Part shown: positions 1 through 4,615 of the stretch, piece by piece
Position numbering within the stretch: position 1 is the first letter of the stretch
How the letters are laid out: each line of letters starts with the position of its first letter
Assembly (NCBI GenBank): GCA_021809305.1
Contig: JAKBAF010000093.1
Location: 1 to 5,842 of the forward strand
Length of the DNA stretch: 5,842 bases
Direction of reading: 5' to 3'
Origin: a bacterium
Lineage (GTDB): Bacteria; Chlamydiota; Chlamydiia; Chlamydiales; JAFEGQ01
Translations under genes and position numbers: made by a program
Notes under the pieces: model-generated
What the model was told of the DNA's origin: nothing
Databases searched by the model: none
What the model saw: only the letters and a program-made list of their open reading frames with translations

Positions 1-35
1 GACGCGGTGCGAGGCGGCCTCTCCCCCGACGCCTC

Positions 36-65
36 TCTCGCCCCACGAGTCCTCGTGGGGCGAGA
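36..65 (-). terminator. GC-rich hairpin after the glutamine synthetase-like stop
   Basis: Arms 36-49 (TCTCGCCCCACGAG) and 52-65 are perfectly complementary over 14 bp, with only 2 nt between them, so the loop is really 4 nt with the innermost pair open. It starts 6 nt beyond the minus-strand TGA at 72-74. There is no U-tract, as is common for hairpin terminators in high-GC bacteria. It belongs to the foreign segment and not to native ispA. Confidence 0.65.
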
Positions 66-71
66 CCAACC

Positions 72-202
72 TCAGCCGCGCTCGAGGTAGCGCTCGCGGT
101 CCCAGTTGTGCACGACCGCGTCGTACTGCATCTGCTCGACCCGTGCCGCGTTCAGGTAGTGCGCGACGACCTGGTCGCCGAAGATCTCGCGCGCGGCCTC
201 TC
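72..202 (-). CDS. Glutamine synthetase-family C-terminus, 3' fragment fused to ispA
   Basis: The last 42 or so residues of the ispA reading frame do not resemble a prenyltransferase end. They contain DQVVAHYLNAARVEQ, then a short acidic/aromatic stretch, and finish NWDRERYLERG. From memory, actinobacterial-type glutamine synthetase family proteins end with the same pattern (HYLNTARVE..., then DWE-R-FER). That family ligates ammonia or amines to glutamate, but the catalytic part is absent here, so this piece has no activity by itself. The codons are strongly GC-biased, unlike the preceding 270 residues. The stop is TGA at 72-74. Only the 3' end of the donor gene is present; its true start is not in this window. 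Confidence 0.6.
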
Positions 203-974
203 GTCCAAGCAAGAGTAGAATATTGAGGGTCGCGTAGTTCTCTATGTCTTGCTGGCTATCCTCCAGATCATCGACGATCTGGAAGATAACACCGAGGTGC
301 TGGCCAATCTCTTTCACTGCGTCGAGATGCGAGAAATCCCCCCCTCCAAAAAGCCATCCGAAGACAAGGGCTACCTCAAAATAAGCCCCGGTCTTTCCGC
401 GAATCATCTCAAGCAGGTTCTCTGTTTTTGGCGAAGAGGGATAGAGATCCGCATACTGGCCGCCCACTAGCCCCTGAATGCCAGAATTAATCGAGGCGTT
501 CTCCAAGGCTAGGGTGACGATAGCTCCGCTCTTCTCCCCCATAGCCTTGCCTGCCTTTGCGATCTCCTCATAGCCCGCAGCAATGAGCGCAAAGCTTGCA
601 AGGAGGGCAATGGTCTCTCCAAAGGCGACGTGGCACGTTGGCTTGCCGCGTCTTGTTTCATCATTGTCCATGCAGGGCAGGTCATCAGCAATAAGCGAGG
701 AGGCGTGAAAGTATTCAATACTCAAAGCTGCATGGATGGGGTCAAATCCATGGCCAAGAGCATCAGCAACCATAAAAACAATGGCAGGCCGTATACGCTT
801 GCCTCCAGCCATCAATGCGTATTCGCACGCATCACGCAGCGGTGTCTTCTTCCCTAGCGCTAATATGGCCTCCTGAGCCATCCGCTCAAATCGCTCGGTA
901 AACGGTTTTAGAGTCGCTTGTAGGCTTGCTCGACCCTCAAAGAGCGGTGACTGGATAGACTGGGTAGCTGACAT
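72..974 (-). CDS. ispA: Polyprenyl (farnesyl/geranylgeranyl) diphosphate synthase, chimeric C-terminus
   Basis: Soluble trans-prenyltransferase that condenses isopentenyl diphosphate with allylic diphosphates, giving C15-C20 precursors for undecaprenyl and quinone chains. The 300 residues from this start show the LMAGGKRIRP substrate motif (about 54-63), the first aspartate-rich motif DDLPCMDND followed by ETRRGKPT (about 97-113), the GGQYADL region (about 171-177) and the second aspartate motif FQIVDDLED (about 231-239). An upstream ATG at 1025 exists, but ATG at 974 is preferred because GGAG lies 5 nt before it and the preceding 17 residues are non-conserved. The residue five before the first motif is Ser, not Tyr as in E. 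coli IspA, which hints at a product longer than C15. The last 42 or so residues (about 203 downward) are foreign, so the true C-terminus is missing. It lies downstream of the GlmU-like gene, as in Chlamydia. Confidence 0.88.
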   Translation of the reverse strand: MSATQSIQSPLFEGRASLQATLKPFTERFERMAQEAILALGKKTPLRDACEYALMAGGKRIRPAIVFMVADALGHGFDPIHAALSIEYFHASSLIADDLPCMDNDETRRGKPTCHVAFGETIALLASFALIAAGYEEIAKAGKAMGEKSGAIVTLALENASINSGIQGLVGGQYADLYPSSPKTENLLEMIRGKTGAYFEVALVFGWLFGGGDFSHLDAVKEIGQHLGVIFQIVDDLEDSQQDIENYATLNILLLLGREAAREIFGDQVVAHYLNAARVEQMQYDAVVHNWDRERYLERG

Positions 975-979
975 GCACG

Positions 980-983
980 CTCC
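980..983 (-). promoter_or_regulatory. Ribosome binding site deciding the ispA start
   Basis: The minus strand reads TTTTTTGGAG, then 5 nt, then ATG at 974-972. This favours the start at 974 over the in-frame upstream ATG at 1025. Confidence 0.7.
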
Positions 984-1209
984 AAAAAAGCCGTAATGAG
1001 CAACAAAAATACCATAGCCGCGCAATTGGCACTAGTGCTGTTTCCCAGAAGTTCGAAAGGCTTCCTTTAATTTAAGCAAAAGCTAAGGTGATCTCATACA
1101 GTAGATCAGTCGCTCTCGCTACCATCGGAATACAGGGCATTTTCATGAGAATTGCTTGATAAGGGTTCTAGTGAGCAATCCCTCAAGATAGCGCGGCGCA
1201 ATATGGTCA

Positions 1210-1220
1210 GAGGCTTGCCC
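1210..1220. repeat. Left copy of 11-bp direct repeat (putative target-site duplication)
   Basis: GAGGCTTGCCC directly abuts the left inverted repeat of the element at 1221-1332. The identical sequence occurs at 1333-1343, directly after the right inverted repeat. A direct repeat exactly bracketing inverted repeats is the usual footprint of transposition. Confidence 0.75.
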
Positions 1221-1332
1221 CATAGGCATTAAGCTAAGAACTGCACCGCACAGGAGTACCGCTTTGGTTCCGGCCACGCTTGTGGCCGCGAAGTAAAGAG
1301 CCTTGGCAAAGCAAGATAGCTTAATGCCTATG
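1221..1332. mobile_element. MITE-like element with 16-bp terminal inverted repeats
   Basis: The 112-bp element starts CATAGGCATTAAGCTA (1221-1236) and ends with the exact reverse complement TAGCTTAATGCCTATG (1317-1332). It is flanked by GAGGCTTGCCC on both sides. Inside are two nested inverted repeats: GCTTTG/CAAAGC (1261-1266 and 1307-1312) and a 7-bp hairpin CGGCCAC-GCTT-GTGGCCG (1271-1288), so the whole unit could fold back on itself. It encodes no transposase and would be non-autonomous. An 11-bp duplication lies within the 10-13 bp range known for IS4-type elements, so an IS4-like transposase is a plausible mobiliser; this is inference. The chance of a 16-bp perfect inverted repeat bounded by an 11-bp direct repeat arising randomly is very low. 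Confidence 0.75.
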
Positions 1333-1343
1333 GAGGCTTGCCC
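1333..1343. repeat. Right copy of 11-bp direct repeat (putative target-site duplication)
   Basis: GAGGCTTGCCC, identical to 1210-1220, begins directly after the right inverted repeat. The match extends one further C (1344), which coincides with the first base of the element, so the duplication could be counted as 11 or 12 bp. Confidence 0.75.
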
Positions 1344-1431
1344 CCAACCATGCACTGAATTCAGCCGCAAAGTTGAAGAAATTACGAAAATAGCCGGTAA
1401 AGAGCTAAATTGAGATGGCAAACTTAAGGCG

Positions 1432-2100
1432 CTAACGAGGCAATTGATGCGAGATGACGGAGTGAGGGGCGATGACGCCGCCGAAGTTGGTGCAGGGGTA
1501 GCTCTGTACCTCTTTGCCAAGAAGGGTTCCTGGGTTGGCAACGCAGTTGCAGCCAAGACTGCTGCGATCACCGACGATGGCCCCGAACTTTCTTCTCCCT
1601 GTCTCTATCCTTTGGCCTTGGTATCGAATGGCGATTGGGCGCTCATCGAGACGGAAGTTAGCCAGACGGCATCCAGCGCCAAGATTGACGCCATTGCCGA
1701 TTAGGGAGTCGGCGACGTAGGCAAAGTGGCCAGCTTTGGCACCGTTTAGGAAAAGAGAGTTTTTTACCTCAGTTGCATGGCCAATAACCACCTTGTCGCC
1801 TGCGAGAAGATCTCCACGGATATAGGCGCCATGCCGGACCTCGCACCCCTGACCGATGAGACAAGGGCCTTTAATGTAGGCGCCAGGTTCTACGACACTC
1901 CCCTCTCCGATGGAGATCAGTTCAGGGTGGATGAGATGTGCATCAGGTGAGACCTCTCCTCGGATCTCTCCTAAGGTTTGGCTCATAAGGTAGTCGTGAA
2001 GCCGATCTATCGCCTCCCAAACGTAGTGGCAGCCCGAAAAGAGCTCCGCATGGGAGAAGGAGCTAGTATCGAAAAAAAAGTCAGGCAGAAGAGAGTCCAT
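1432..2100 (-). CDS. GlmU-like left-handed beta-helix acetyltransferase, no uridylyltransferase domain
   Basis: A cytoplasmic hexapeptide-repeat protein resembling the C-terminal half of GlmU, which acetylates glucosamine-1-phosphate on the way to UDP-GlcNAc for peptidoglycan and LPS. The 222 residues have a helical N-terminal lead (about 1-45), then beta-helix repeats such as ISIGEGSVVEPGAYIKGPC, IGQGCEVRHGAYIRGD and IGNGVNLGAG. The segment HATEVKNSLFLNGAKAGHFA aligns with the GlmU active-site stretch, and its AGH histidine (residue 125) matches the E. coli catalytic His363. A later block, FGAIVGDRSSLGCN, fits the final coils. The GlmU nucleotidyltransferase half (about 230 residues) is absent, as in the homologue annotated glmU in Chlamydia. 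ATG at 2100 (weak GGA seven bases ahead) is preferred to GTG at 2109, which lies close to the tRNA 3' end. The substrate could be another sugar phosphate. Confidence 0.8.
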   Translation of the reverse strand: MDSLLPDFFFDTSSFSHAELFSGCHYVWEAIDRLHDYLMSQTLGEIRGEVSPDAHLIHPELISIGEGSVVEPGAYIKGPCLIGQGCEVRHGAYIRGDLLAGDKVVIGHATEVKNSLFLNGAKAGHFAYVADSLIGNGVNLGAGCRLANFRLDERPIAIRYQGQRIETGRRKFGAIVGDRSSLGCNCVANPGTLLGKEVQSYPCTNFGGVIAPHSVISHQLPR

Positions 2101-2118
2101 GGGATCCACGTATGAAAA

Positions 2119-2193
2119 TCAGGGTGAGAGGATTCGAACCTCCGACCTCTTGCACCCCATGCAAGCGCGCTAGCCAAGCTGCGCCACACCCTG
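2119..2193 (-). tRNA. tRNA-Pro (anticodon GGG)
   Basis: Read on the minus strand, the 75-nt cloverleaf has a perfect 7-bp acceptor stem (CAGGGTG with CACCCTG), a D arm (GCGC...GCGC), an anticodon stem CTTGC/GCAAG enclosing the loop ATGGGGT (anticodon GGG, decoding CCC/CCU), and a T arm GGAGG-TTCGAAT-CCTCT. The terminal C1-G72 pair and discriminator A at 2119 fit proline tRNAs. CCA is not encoded; ATT follows. The 3' end lies 18 nt ahead of the preferred glmU-like start on the same strand, with little room for a separate promoter, so the two are probably co-transcribed and separated by tRNA processing. Confidence 0.93.
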
Positions 2194-2220
2194 ATGTGGG
2201 ATAGCGAACAAAGGAGTTTG

Positions 2221-2245
2221 GTCGAAGAGGCAAAGCCTCTTCGAC
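2221..2245 (-). terminator. Perfect 11-bp hairpin between membrane operon and tRNA-Pro
   Basis: GTCGAAGAGGC (2221-2231), loop AAA, GCCTCTTCGAC (2235-2245). It lies 56 nt past the stop of the last membrane-protein gene and 27 nt before the tRNA. Neither strand has a clear U-tract after it, so it may be an intrinsic terminator of reduced strength, or a structured leader removed during tRNA maturation. Confidence 0.5.
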
Positions 2246-2261
2246 AATCGAGCTTAAGGGT

Positions 2262-2275
2262 GGAAGAGCTCTTCC
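2262..2275. repeat. 14-bp palindrome GGAAGAGCTCTTCC
   Basis: A perfect palindrome between the stop at 2302 and the hairpin at 2221-2245. On the minus strand it overlaps a TTGACG hexamer (2275-2280), followed 18 nt later by TAAGCT, a weak sigma-70-like pair that could drive tRNA-Pro. It could be an operator or simply part of a terminator; no function is shown. Confidence 0.4.
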
Positions 2276-2301
2276 GTCAATTGGAAAAACGCAAAAAAAA
2301 G

Positions 2302-2718
2302 CTAGTCAGGAAGTCTACGATATCCATTGACTGTAACAGCGATTAAAGGAAGGAAGGCTGGAAGCCCCTTCAAGAAGAGGATACGTCCTTGTATGCCGGC
2401 TGCGAGGGCGAGCCCCCAGCTTGCGATGCGTAGCATTGGTTTGAGGTTCATTTCGTGCAAATGGTGCCCTTTACAGTGCGCCTCATATGGAGGAATCCGG
2501 TCGACTATATTATCAACTAAATCAATAACCGAAAGGCTTGACCCAATAGCCAAAGTTGCAGCGTAGCCCATGCGTGACCTAGCAGCGCAGACGGCGAGGA
2601 AGGTGCCAGCAAGTGCCGACATCGTATTTACAAGAACCTGCTTTCCCTTATCCTGTTTGGGGCCTGTTGGAGGCATAAATCCGAAGGTGCACTTAAGTCC
2701 ATCTACTACAGTATCCAT
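2302..2718 (-). CDS. Small multi-pass membrane protein, third of a paralogous triplet
   Basis: A 138-residue protein whose family I do not recognise. A polar N-terminus of about 27 residues is followed by four hydrophobic stretches at about 29-47, 51-69, 95-112 and 115-132, forming two closely spaced pairs. The loop between the pairs has the block HCKGHHLHEMNLKP (81-94), with His81, Cys82, His85, His86 and His88 clustered. The KG-xx-HxLxxxxLKP core and a later GLPxxxP are shared with the neighbour at 2757-3242, and SLSxIDLxD (61-69) with the gene at 3260-3685, so the three are paralogues. The start has a strong AGGAG (2725-2729) with a 6-nt spacer. No signal peptide or enzyme motif is seen. 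The paired hydrophobic hairpins recall chlamydial inclusion membrane proteins, but this is only a resemblance. Confidence 0.75.
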   Translation of the reverse strand: MDTVVDGLKCTFGFMPPTGPKQDKGKQVLVNTMSALAGTFLAVCAARSRMGYAATLAIGSSLSVIDLVDNIVDRIPPYEAHCKGHHLHEMNLKPMLRIASWGLALAAGIQGRILFLKGLPAFLPLIAVTVNGYRRLPD

Positions 2719-2724
2719 AATCTT

Positions 2725-2729
2725 CTCCT
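2725..2729 (-). promoter_or_regulatory. Strong ribosome binding site of third membrane gene
   Basis: AGGAG on the minus strand, 6 nt before ATG at 2718-2716. It is the clearest Shine-Dalgarno in the triplet, and a 9-base A run on the plus strand (2735-2743, T run in the transcript) lies a few bases upstream. Confidence 0.7.
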
Positions 2730-2756
2730 AATTTAAAAAAAAAGTTGATCCTATCT

Positions 2757-3242
2757 CTATCGGCCGCCACCGACCCCATTTCTTCGCCTATCATCTGGAT
2801 AGTCGCGCCTCAGGATGTGATAACTGTGGGCCCAGGTGGCAACGGGAATCACCCATGGGAGTCCCGCCCAGATAGCCTTCCCTTCAGAATAAGCGGTTGT
2901 GCAGGCAGCAAAGGCAACGATAAGGGCATGTATGGCAGGTTTTAGGTAGTACCTATCAAGTTGGTGCCCTTGCCCCTTGTAGATCTTTATGGGCGCCGCT
3001 GTGTCCATGGCGTCATAGATCGCAAGCTTCAATGTAAACATAAGCGTTGGCCAGTACTTAATCCGGGCGCTGATGGCAGCTGTCGCTCTATAGGACTGAT
3101 AGTAGTAAGCGCCTGCCCAAATACCCATCCCAAGTGAGAAGATCTTCCATGCCGTGTAGGGCACCTTGGGGTTACCCGTGCCAAGTGCGGCATGGATGGC
3201 GTGCTTAGGGGAGATGTATATACTACTAAGACTTTCACTCAT
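2757..3242 (-). CDS. Small multi-pass membrane protein, second of a paralogous triplet
   Basis: A 161-residue protein of unknown function. A polar N-terminus (1-30) precedes hydrophobic stretches at about 32-50, 64-79, 102-118 and 122-140. The connecting loop has IYKGQGHQLDRYYLKP (87-102), matching the loop of the third gene, and AGLPWVIP (126-133) matches its GLPAFLP. The C-terminus is a basic/acidic tail (RRDYPDDRRRN) ending in glycines, absent from its relatives. It starts 17 nt after the stop of the first gene, with a modest GGA, and it ends 38 nt before the third, so all three are probably one transcript. It is rich in Tyr, Trp and Ala within the membrane parts. The role is not predictable from sequence; an envelope or inclusion-membrane location is inferred. 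Confidence 0.73.
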   Translation of the reverse strand: MSESLSSIYISPKHAIHAALGTGNPKVPYTAWKIFSLGMGIWAGAYYYQSYRATAAISARIKYWPTLMFTLKLAIYDAMDTAAPIKIYKGQGHQLDRYYLKPAIHALIVAFAACTTAYSEGKAIWAGLPWVIPVATWAHSYHILRRDYPDDRRRNGVGGGR

Positions 3243-3259
3243 TTGATTGTTCCAATCGG

Positions 3260-3685
3260 TTAATTACGTCTACTCTGGGTGCTGGCATCTGCATCGCAAA
3301 CCGCCGTGTGATTTGTTGCGATGTTGATGGCAGGCATGAAGAGCGGAATGCCAATCCAAATCAAGTCGGTTTTTGCCTGAAGTAGGCAGCCGAGCGTTGC
3401 TGCCAAAGCGCAAAGGCGGGGCAGTGGTCTAATCCGGAGCTGGTCAAGGCGCTTGCAGCCGGGGGTCTTAAAATCGATGAGATCAATTGCTGATAGGGAG
3501 GTGGCCACGGTAAGAAGCTGGCGATAGCTTAAGTTGGAGCGGAGGAGCACCCCTCCTGTAATGACGCCAAAAGTACAAGAGATTGCTGCAAAAGAGCGGC
3601 TCCACTCCGAGTCGAGTGGGCCCTCTGGGAGATCGATCCCTATGCTTGCGCGGGTTATATCTCTTATAATTGGTAGAGTCCGCAT
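3260..3685 (-). CDS. Small multi-pass membrane protein, first of a paralogous triplet
   Basis: A 141-residue protein of unknown function, first in the apparent operon. A polar N-terminus (about 1-28, with an acidic LPEGPLDSEW) precedes hydrophobic stretches at about 31-48, 55-71, 89-103 and 107-123. TSLSAIDLID (62-71) aligns with SSLSVIDLVD of the third gene, and RLDQLRIRPLPR (79-90) aligns with HQLDRYYLKP of the second. IGIPLFMPAINI (111-122) corresponds to GLPAFLPLIAV. The KGxGH part of the loop is lost, so this copy is the most diverged. The start ATG at 3685 has only a distant AAGG. The gene is divergent from ung, with a candidate promoter between them. There is no cleavable signal sequence and no catalytic motif. 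Confidence 0.72.
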   Translation of the reverse strand: MRTLPIIRDITRASIGIDLPEGPLDSEWSRSFAAISCTFGVITGGVLLRSNLSYRQLLTVATSLSAIDLIDFKTPGCKRLDQLRIRPLPRLCALAATLGCLLQAKTDLIWIGIPLFMPAINIATNHTAVCDADASTQSRRN

Positions 3686-3719
3686 CTCATCGACGCCTTA
3701 CAGTTAGATTTCGTTTAAA

Positions 3720-3749
3720 AAGTTACAGTGTTGTATATGAGGATAACAA
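3720..3749 (-). promoter_or_regulatory. Candidate sigma-70 promoter for the membrane-protein operon
   Basis: On the minus strand TTGTTA (3749-3744), 18 nt, then TAACTT (3725-3720). Transcription would start near 3713, about 27 nt before the first ATG. The matches are moderate and the region is AT-rich, so this is tentative. Confidence 0.35.
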
Positions 3750-3752
3750 AAC

Positions 3753-3781
3753 TTGTCATAAATTGAAATCGTAAAAATAAA
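3753..3781 (+). promoter_or_regulatory. Candidate sigma-70 promoter for ung
   Basis: TTGTCA (3753-3758), 17 nt, AATAAA (3776-3781). Its -35 hexamer lies only 3 bp from the -35 of the divergent candidate promoter at 3720-3749, so the two could compete for polymerase. The inferred leader is about 65 nt. Confidence 0.4.
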
Positions 3782-3853
3782 TCTATCTTTCGCTGGTCAG
3801 AATCGCGGCAGATGTGCTATAGGTTTTGCCTTTACATGAGAGGTCATAAGCCT

Positions 3854-4555
3854 ATGATGGATACGCTCGCAGCAAGGGTCAACTTAGGTATGGGGTGGCA
3901 GGAGGCTCTTGCAAAAGAGTTCAATAAACCCTACATGCAAGAGCTTGCCCGCTTCCTTGCGCAAGAGAGGCAGAGTGGGCATCCCATCTATCCCCCTGCC
4001 GGTCTAGTGTTTAATGCCTTCATCCAGACGCCTCTATCAGAGGTCAAGGTGGTTATTGTAGGTCAAGACCCCTATCACGGCCCGGGTCAGGCTCACGGGC
4101 TCGCCTTTAGCGTTCCACCAGGCGTTCCACCCCCTCCCTCATTAGTAAATATTTTTAAGGAGCTCGTGGACGATCTGCAGATTCCCATGCCGCGACATGG
4201 CTGTCTAGTGCCTTGGGCTAGGCAGGGGGTTCTCCTCCTCAACGCCACCCTTACTGTGCGGCAAGGGGAGCCAAAGTCTCACTATGGTAGGGGGTGGGAA
4301 CGCTTTACCGATGCCGCCCTCGAGTGCGTCCTCCCCTTTAAGCCGATCTTCCTCTTGTGGGGTCAATCAGCTTTAGATAAGGTGCGGCATATCGCCCCCT
4401 CAAACCCTACGATCCTCTCAGCTCCACACCCCTCCCCGCTCTCCGCCCATAGAGGTTTTTTTAAGTGCCGCCACTTTTCGGCAGCTAACCGCTATCTTGC
4501 CCAGACGGGACGTGCCCCTATCGACTGGTCTCTTCCTGACGGAGTAACACTTTAA
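3854..4555 (+). CDS. ung: Uracil-DNA glycosylase, family 1
   Basis: Removes uracil from DNA, the first step of base excision repair of deaminated cytosine and misincorporated dUMP. The 233 residues (E. coli Ung is 229) carry the water-activating motif GQDPYHGPGQAHGLAFS (70-86, Asp72 catalytic), the PPPPSLVNIFKEL region (92-104), the uracil-specific Asn in GVLLLN (130) and the DNA-intercalation loop HPSPLSAHRGFF (192-203, His192 catalytic). All key residues are present. The frame opens at 3812, but ATG at 3854 is chosen: it gives family length and has GAGAGG 10 nt upstream; ATG at 3857 is equally possible. The gene reads away from the membrane-protein operon and is followed after 60 nt by a small gene on the same strand. 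Confidence 0.96.
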   Translation: MMDTLAARVNLGMGWQEALAKEFNKPYMQELARFLAQERQSGHPIYPPAGLVFNAFIQTPLSEVKVVIVGQDPYHGPGQAHGLAFSVPPGVPPPPSLVNIFKELVDDLQIPMPRHGCLVPWARQGVLLLNATLTVRQGEPKSHYGRGWERFTDAALECVLPFKPIFLLWGQSALDKVRHIAPSNPTILSAPHPSPLSAHRGFFKCRHFSAANRYLAQTGRAPIDWSLPDGVTL

Positions 4556-4576
4556 ATAGAATTAACAATCATTGAT

Positions 4577-4582
4577 TATAAT
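4577..4582 (+). promoter_or_regulatory. Candidate -10 box for the 135-aa gene
   Basis: A perfect TATAAT in the 60-bp AT-rich gap after ung, within the palindrome GATTATAATC (4575-4584 region). No good -35 hexamer lies at the usual spacing. It would place the start near 4589, leaving a leader of about 27 nt, so the small gene may have its own promoter apart from ung. Confidence 0.35.
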
Positions 4583-4615
4583 CGAGTTGTTCGATAACTA
4601 ATAATCGGTAATAAG

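Larger units (their letters stand above)
1..202. other. Foreign high-GC segment (probable chimeric contig end)
   Basis: By hand count bases 1-200 are about 71% G+C, while 201-300 are about 49%, and the remainder of the window looks similar to the latter. The change falls inside one open reading frame at about 190-205. On the right side the codons (CTA, CTC, TTG, CTT, GGA, CGA) are unbiased; on the left they are almost all G/C-ending (GCC, GCG, CGC, GAG, ATC, TTC, GGC, GAC). The segment carries the 3' end of a glutamine synthetase-like gene and a GC-rich hairpin just after its stop, which is a complete gene end from another genome. Chimeric assembly at a contig end is the simplest explanation. 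The exact breakpoint is uncertain by about 10 bases. Confidence 0.75.
975..1431. other. 457-bp intergenic region between glmU-like and ispA
   Basis: No convincing gene is seen here. A minus-strand frame stays open from 1571 down to 1143, but it starts inside the glmU-like gene, has no good start in the gap and shows no recognisable domain. The gap is dominated by the MITE-like element at 1221-1332. A 10-bp palindrome (GCACTAGTGC, 1029-1038) lies upstream of ispA. I could not identify a convincing sigma-70 promoter for ispA. The remaining bases may be leader sequence or decayed coding sequence. Confidence 0.6.

Noticed and set aside
249..857. Plus-strand open frames of 73 and 75 residues and a minus frame at 509-718
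   Set aside because: All lie within ispA in other frames; the ispA frame has clear family motifs throughout.
1026..1142. Upstream extension of ispA to the ATG at 1025 and a promoter in this stretch
   Set aside because: The extension adds 17 non-conserved residues and lacks a ribosome site, and no -35/-10 pair with proper spacing was convincing.
1143..1571. A 142-residue minus-strand open frame partly in the glmU-ispA gap
   Set aside because: Its first half overlaps the glmU-like gene in another frame, its second half is mostly the MITE-like element, and the protein has no recognisable domain or ribosome site.
2007..2189. A 60-residue minus-strand frame spanning the tRNA
   Set aside because: It reads through the tRNA-Pro cloverleaf and the start of the glmU-like gene; its peptide is the translation of the tRNA.
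2302..3685. The membrane triplet as a toxin-antitoxin, phage-defence or transporter operon
   Set aside because: There is no nuclease, ATPase, holin-like single-span or transporter motif; all three members are paralogues of one another, which does not fit those system layouts.
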